Shown one piece after another: positions 62,769 through 64,000 of a DNA stretch of 64,000 nucleotides. The DNA is from an uncultured Bacteroidota bacterium (GTDB lineage: Bacteria; Bacteroidota; Bacteroidia; Bacteroidales; P3). The first letter of the stretch is position 1, and every line of letters begins with the position of its first letter. Location of the stretch: positions 254,349 through 318,348 of the forward strand of contig CADALO010000002.1 in the NCBI GenBank assembly GCA_902788805.1, given 5' to 3'. Below the pieces are notes generated by a model. The model saw only the letters and a list, made by a program, of their open reading frames with translations, did no database searches and was not told the DNA's origin. A program made the translations under genes and the position numbers.

Positions 62769-64000
62769 ATGAACAGAAAAAAGAGAAGAATGCTGACAAT
62801 CGGACTTGCGCTAATTGCGCTTCTGTCCGCCTGTCAAAAAGAGCCAATCAGTCGTTTAATGCTTACTGCCGAAGGTATGGGTGGTGGCAGCAAGATGACA
62901 GTAAGTGGATTGTCATCTTATTGGCAAACGGGTGATTCAGTGAACATCAACGGAGTGGAATCATTTATTACCGTAAGTGGTTCTCAAGCCTATGTGGATG
63001 GCGAGTTTTCCGCCGACAATTATTGTATTGTTTTCCCTTCGTTAAACTATCAATATCGGGGTGGCAACGTGGTGACGGTCGTTATGCCGGCCATTTACCA
63101 GTACAAAACATCTGGAGGACAGCAAGTACTTAACGCACCAATGGCATATTTGGGGACAGCAGAAAACGGCAAGGTGATGATGAAACACTTGACGGGTGCT
63201 CTCAACGTGCAGATCACTGGTCCTTCGGGAATAAGTATTGACAGAATTACTATTGGTACTTCTCAAAATCGCGTTATGAACGGTATGATGAGTTTTGACC
63301 TATCCGACCTTGAGAACATTGGTTCCTCGGCAACAGATGGGAATGAGATAGACCGTACTGTGCAGATGCTTTTCGATAATGAAAGTTTCAGCACAGGCAC
63401 CGTACAGATTCCAATACCAGTTCTGACAGGTAATGTGAATTTTACGGTGAAAGTGGAAGGACACGTAGAGGGTACAAAATACACCTTCGAGCGGACACAA
63501 AATACTGGAGGGCATCTGGGTCGAGCCGAACTTGGAACTGTGACTGTTGACCTCAATGAAGGACAGCCGAATGTCACATTGTCGGCATTGTTCTCAACTT
63601 CGACAATTGAAGGCGTAACTTATTATGAAATCAGAACCCCAAAAGATTTACAACTTCTGTCCACAGCCTTAATTGGTACTTTTTATCGAGACTATTCTGA
63701 TGATTGGGCGAATAGAGTTTGGAACTACAATGATTTGGATTACAAAGATGCTAATTACCGCATTGTAAATGATTTGAATATGGAAGGTGTCAGTATTAAG
63801 TCGCTGTGGCATTTTTCAGGAATCATTGACGGCAACAATCATACAATAAGTAATTTGGTTGTAACCGAATCGGCAAGACGAGATGACGACATTTATTATG
63901 ACCAAATTGGATTGCTAACATCTCCTAATAATGCGACAATACAAAACCTGACAATTAATAATCTAACAATGGGTTTAGATGTCACTAGCGATCCTTATGG
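62769..64000 (+). CDS. Fimbrillin-like / GLUG lipoprotein (3' partial)
   Basis: An open frame of 410 codons from ATG at 62769 that runs off the window. The lipoprotein signal is MNRKKRRMLTIGLALIALLSA followed by Cys22 (lipobox LLSAC). A fimbrillin-like domain follows: SSYWQTGDSVNINGVES, YCIVFPSLNYQY, MKHLTGALNVQITGPSG. A GLUG-like segment begins near residue 340 (FSGIIDGNNHTISNLVV). The architecture matches the gene at 10264-12756. Codon third positions are visibly richer in A/T than in neighbouring genes, which hints at recent acquisition. Confidence 0.8.
   Translation, partial: MNRKKRRMLTIGLALIALLSACQKEPISRLMLTAEGMGGGSKMTVSGLSSYWQTGDSVNINGVESFITVSGSQAYVDGEFSADNYCIVFPSLNYQYRGGNVVTVVMPAIYQYKTSGGQQVLNAPMAYLGTAENGKVMMKHLTGALNVQITGPSGISIDRITIGTSQNRVMNGMMSFDLSDLENIGSSATDGNEIDRTVQMLFDNESFSTGTVQIPIPVLTGNVNFTVKVEGHVEGTKYTFERTQNTGGHLGRAELGTVTVDLNEGQPNVTLSALFSTSTIEGVTYYEIRTPKDLQLLSTALIGTFYRDYSDDWANRVWNYNDLDYKDANYRIVNDLNMEGVSIKSLWHFSGIIDGNNHTISNLVVTESARRDDDIYYDQIGLLTSPNNATIQNLTINNLTMGLDVTSDPY

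Overview
The window is a stretch of a Bacteroidales (phylum Bacteroidota) chromosome. Three things support this. There are several type IX secretion (T9SS) genes: a full-length sprA/sov, a porZ-like gene and cargo-type C-terminal sorting domains. Promoters carry the Bacteroidota -7 box TAnnTTTG. Surface proteins of the fimbrillin-like/GLUG, TonB-dependent receptor and M64 peptidase types are abundant. Most genes favour G/C at third codon positions. The family or genus cannot be fixed from the sequence alone. I see no rRNA, tRNA, prophage or CRISPR array.

Layout. 1-12.8 kb is a surface-protein block: the 3' part of a giant YGGGN-repeat T9SS cargo protein, two overlapping small genes behind an acidic hexanucleotide repeat, and a GLUG lipoprotein. 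12.8-16.2 kb holds holA and a TonB-dependent receptor. 16.2-17.3 kb is a gene-free repeat island with a hairpin array, a MITE-like palindrome, a terminator and a long 11-bp-unit palindrome. 17.3-28.3 kb is a plus-strand housekeeping run: AGCS symporter, M23/LysM peptidase, trmD, a REP-associated tyrosine transposase (RAYT) with its own hairpin array, clpP, dut, a DUF1343/NamZ-like gene, lpxK, lysS, an MBL hydrolase and ung. 28.6-39.4 kb is a minus-strand run, M64 peptidase > beta-helix lipoprotein > ruvA > sprA. 39.5-40.6 kb holds a Sua5-type gene and a small holin-like membrane protein on the plus strand. 41-51.7 kb is a minus-strand run: Pro/Glu-linker protein > gmk > mreC > mreD > porZ > recO > two subtilases with barrel-like C-termini. 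52.4-58.7 kb carries an M16 peptidase, a polytopic membrane protein and a lipoprotein glycosidase. 58.7-61.9 kb carries a membrane glycosyltransferase-like protein, a YqiA-like esterase and panC. 62-64 kb has a repeat tract, another long palindrome, a predicted rod-shaped RNA and the start of a second fimbrillin/GLUG lipoprotein that runs off the end.

How the genes fit together. SprA (translocon) and PorZ (surface attachment complex) would export and anchor the giant cargo protein. MreC/MreD, the M23 and NamZ-like enzymes and LpxK serve the cell envelope. RuvA, RecO, Ung, Dut and HolA are DNA maintenance genes scattered among them.

The most unusual content is non-coding. Five long palindromes, each four 11-bp units followed by their inverse, lie 10.4-12.3 kb apart at about 17.1, 28.5, 40.8, 52.0 and 62.3 kb. 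They share ACCAACnCCG-type flanks but differ in unit sequence. A RAYT gene sits beside five short oriented hairpins, and a separate cluster of eleven hairpins has recurring loops but different stems. Microsatellite families found between genes also appear in frame inside two proteins.
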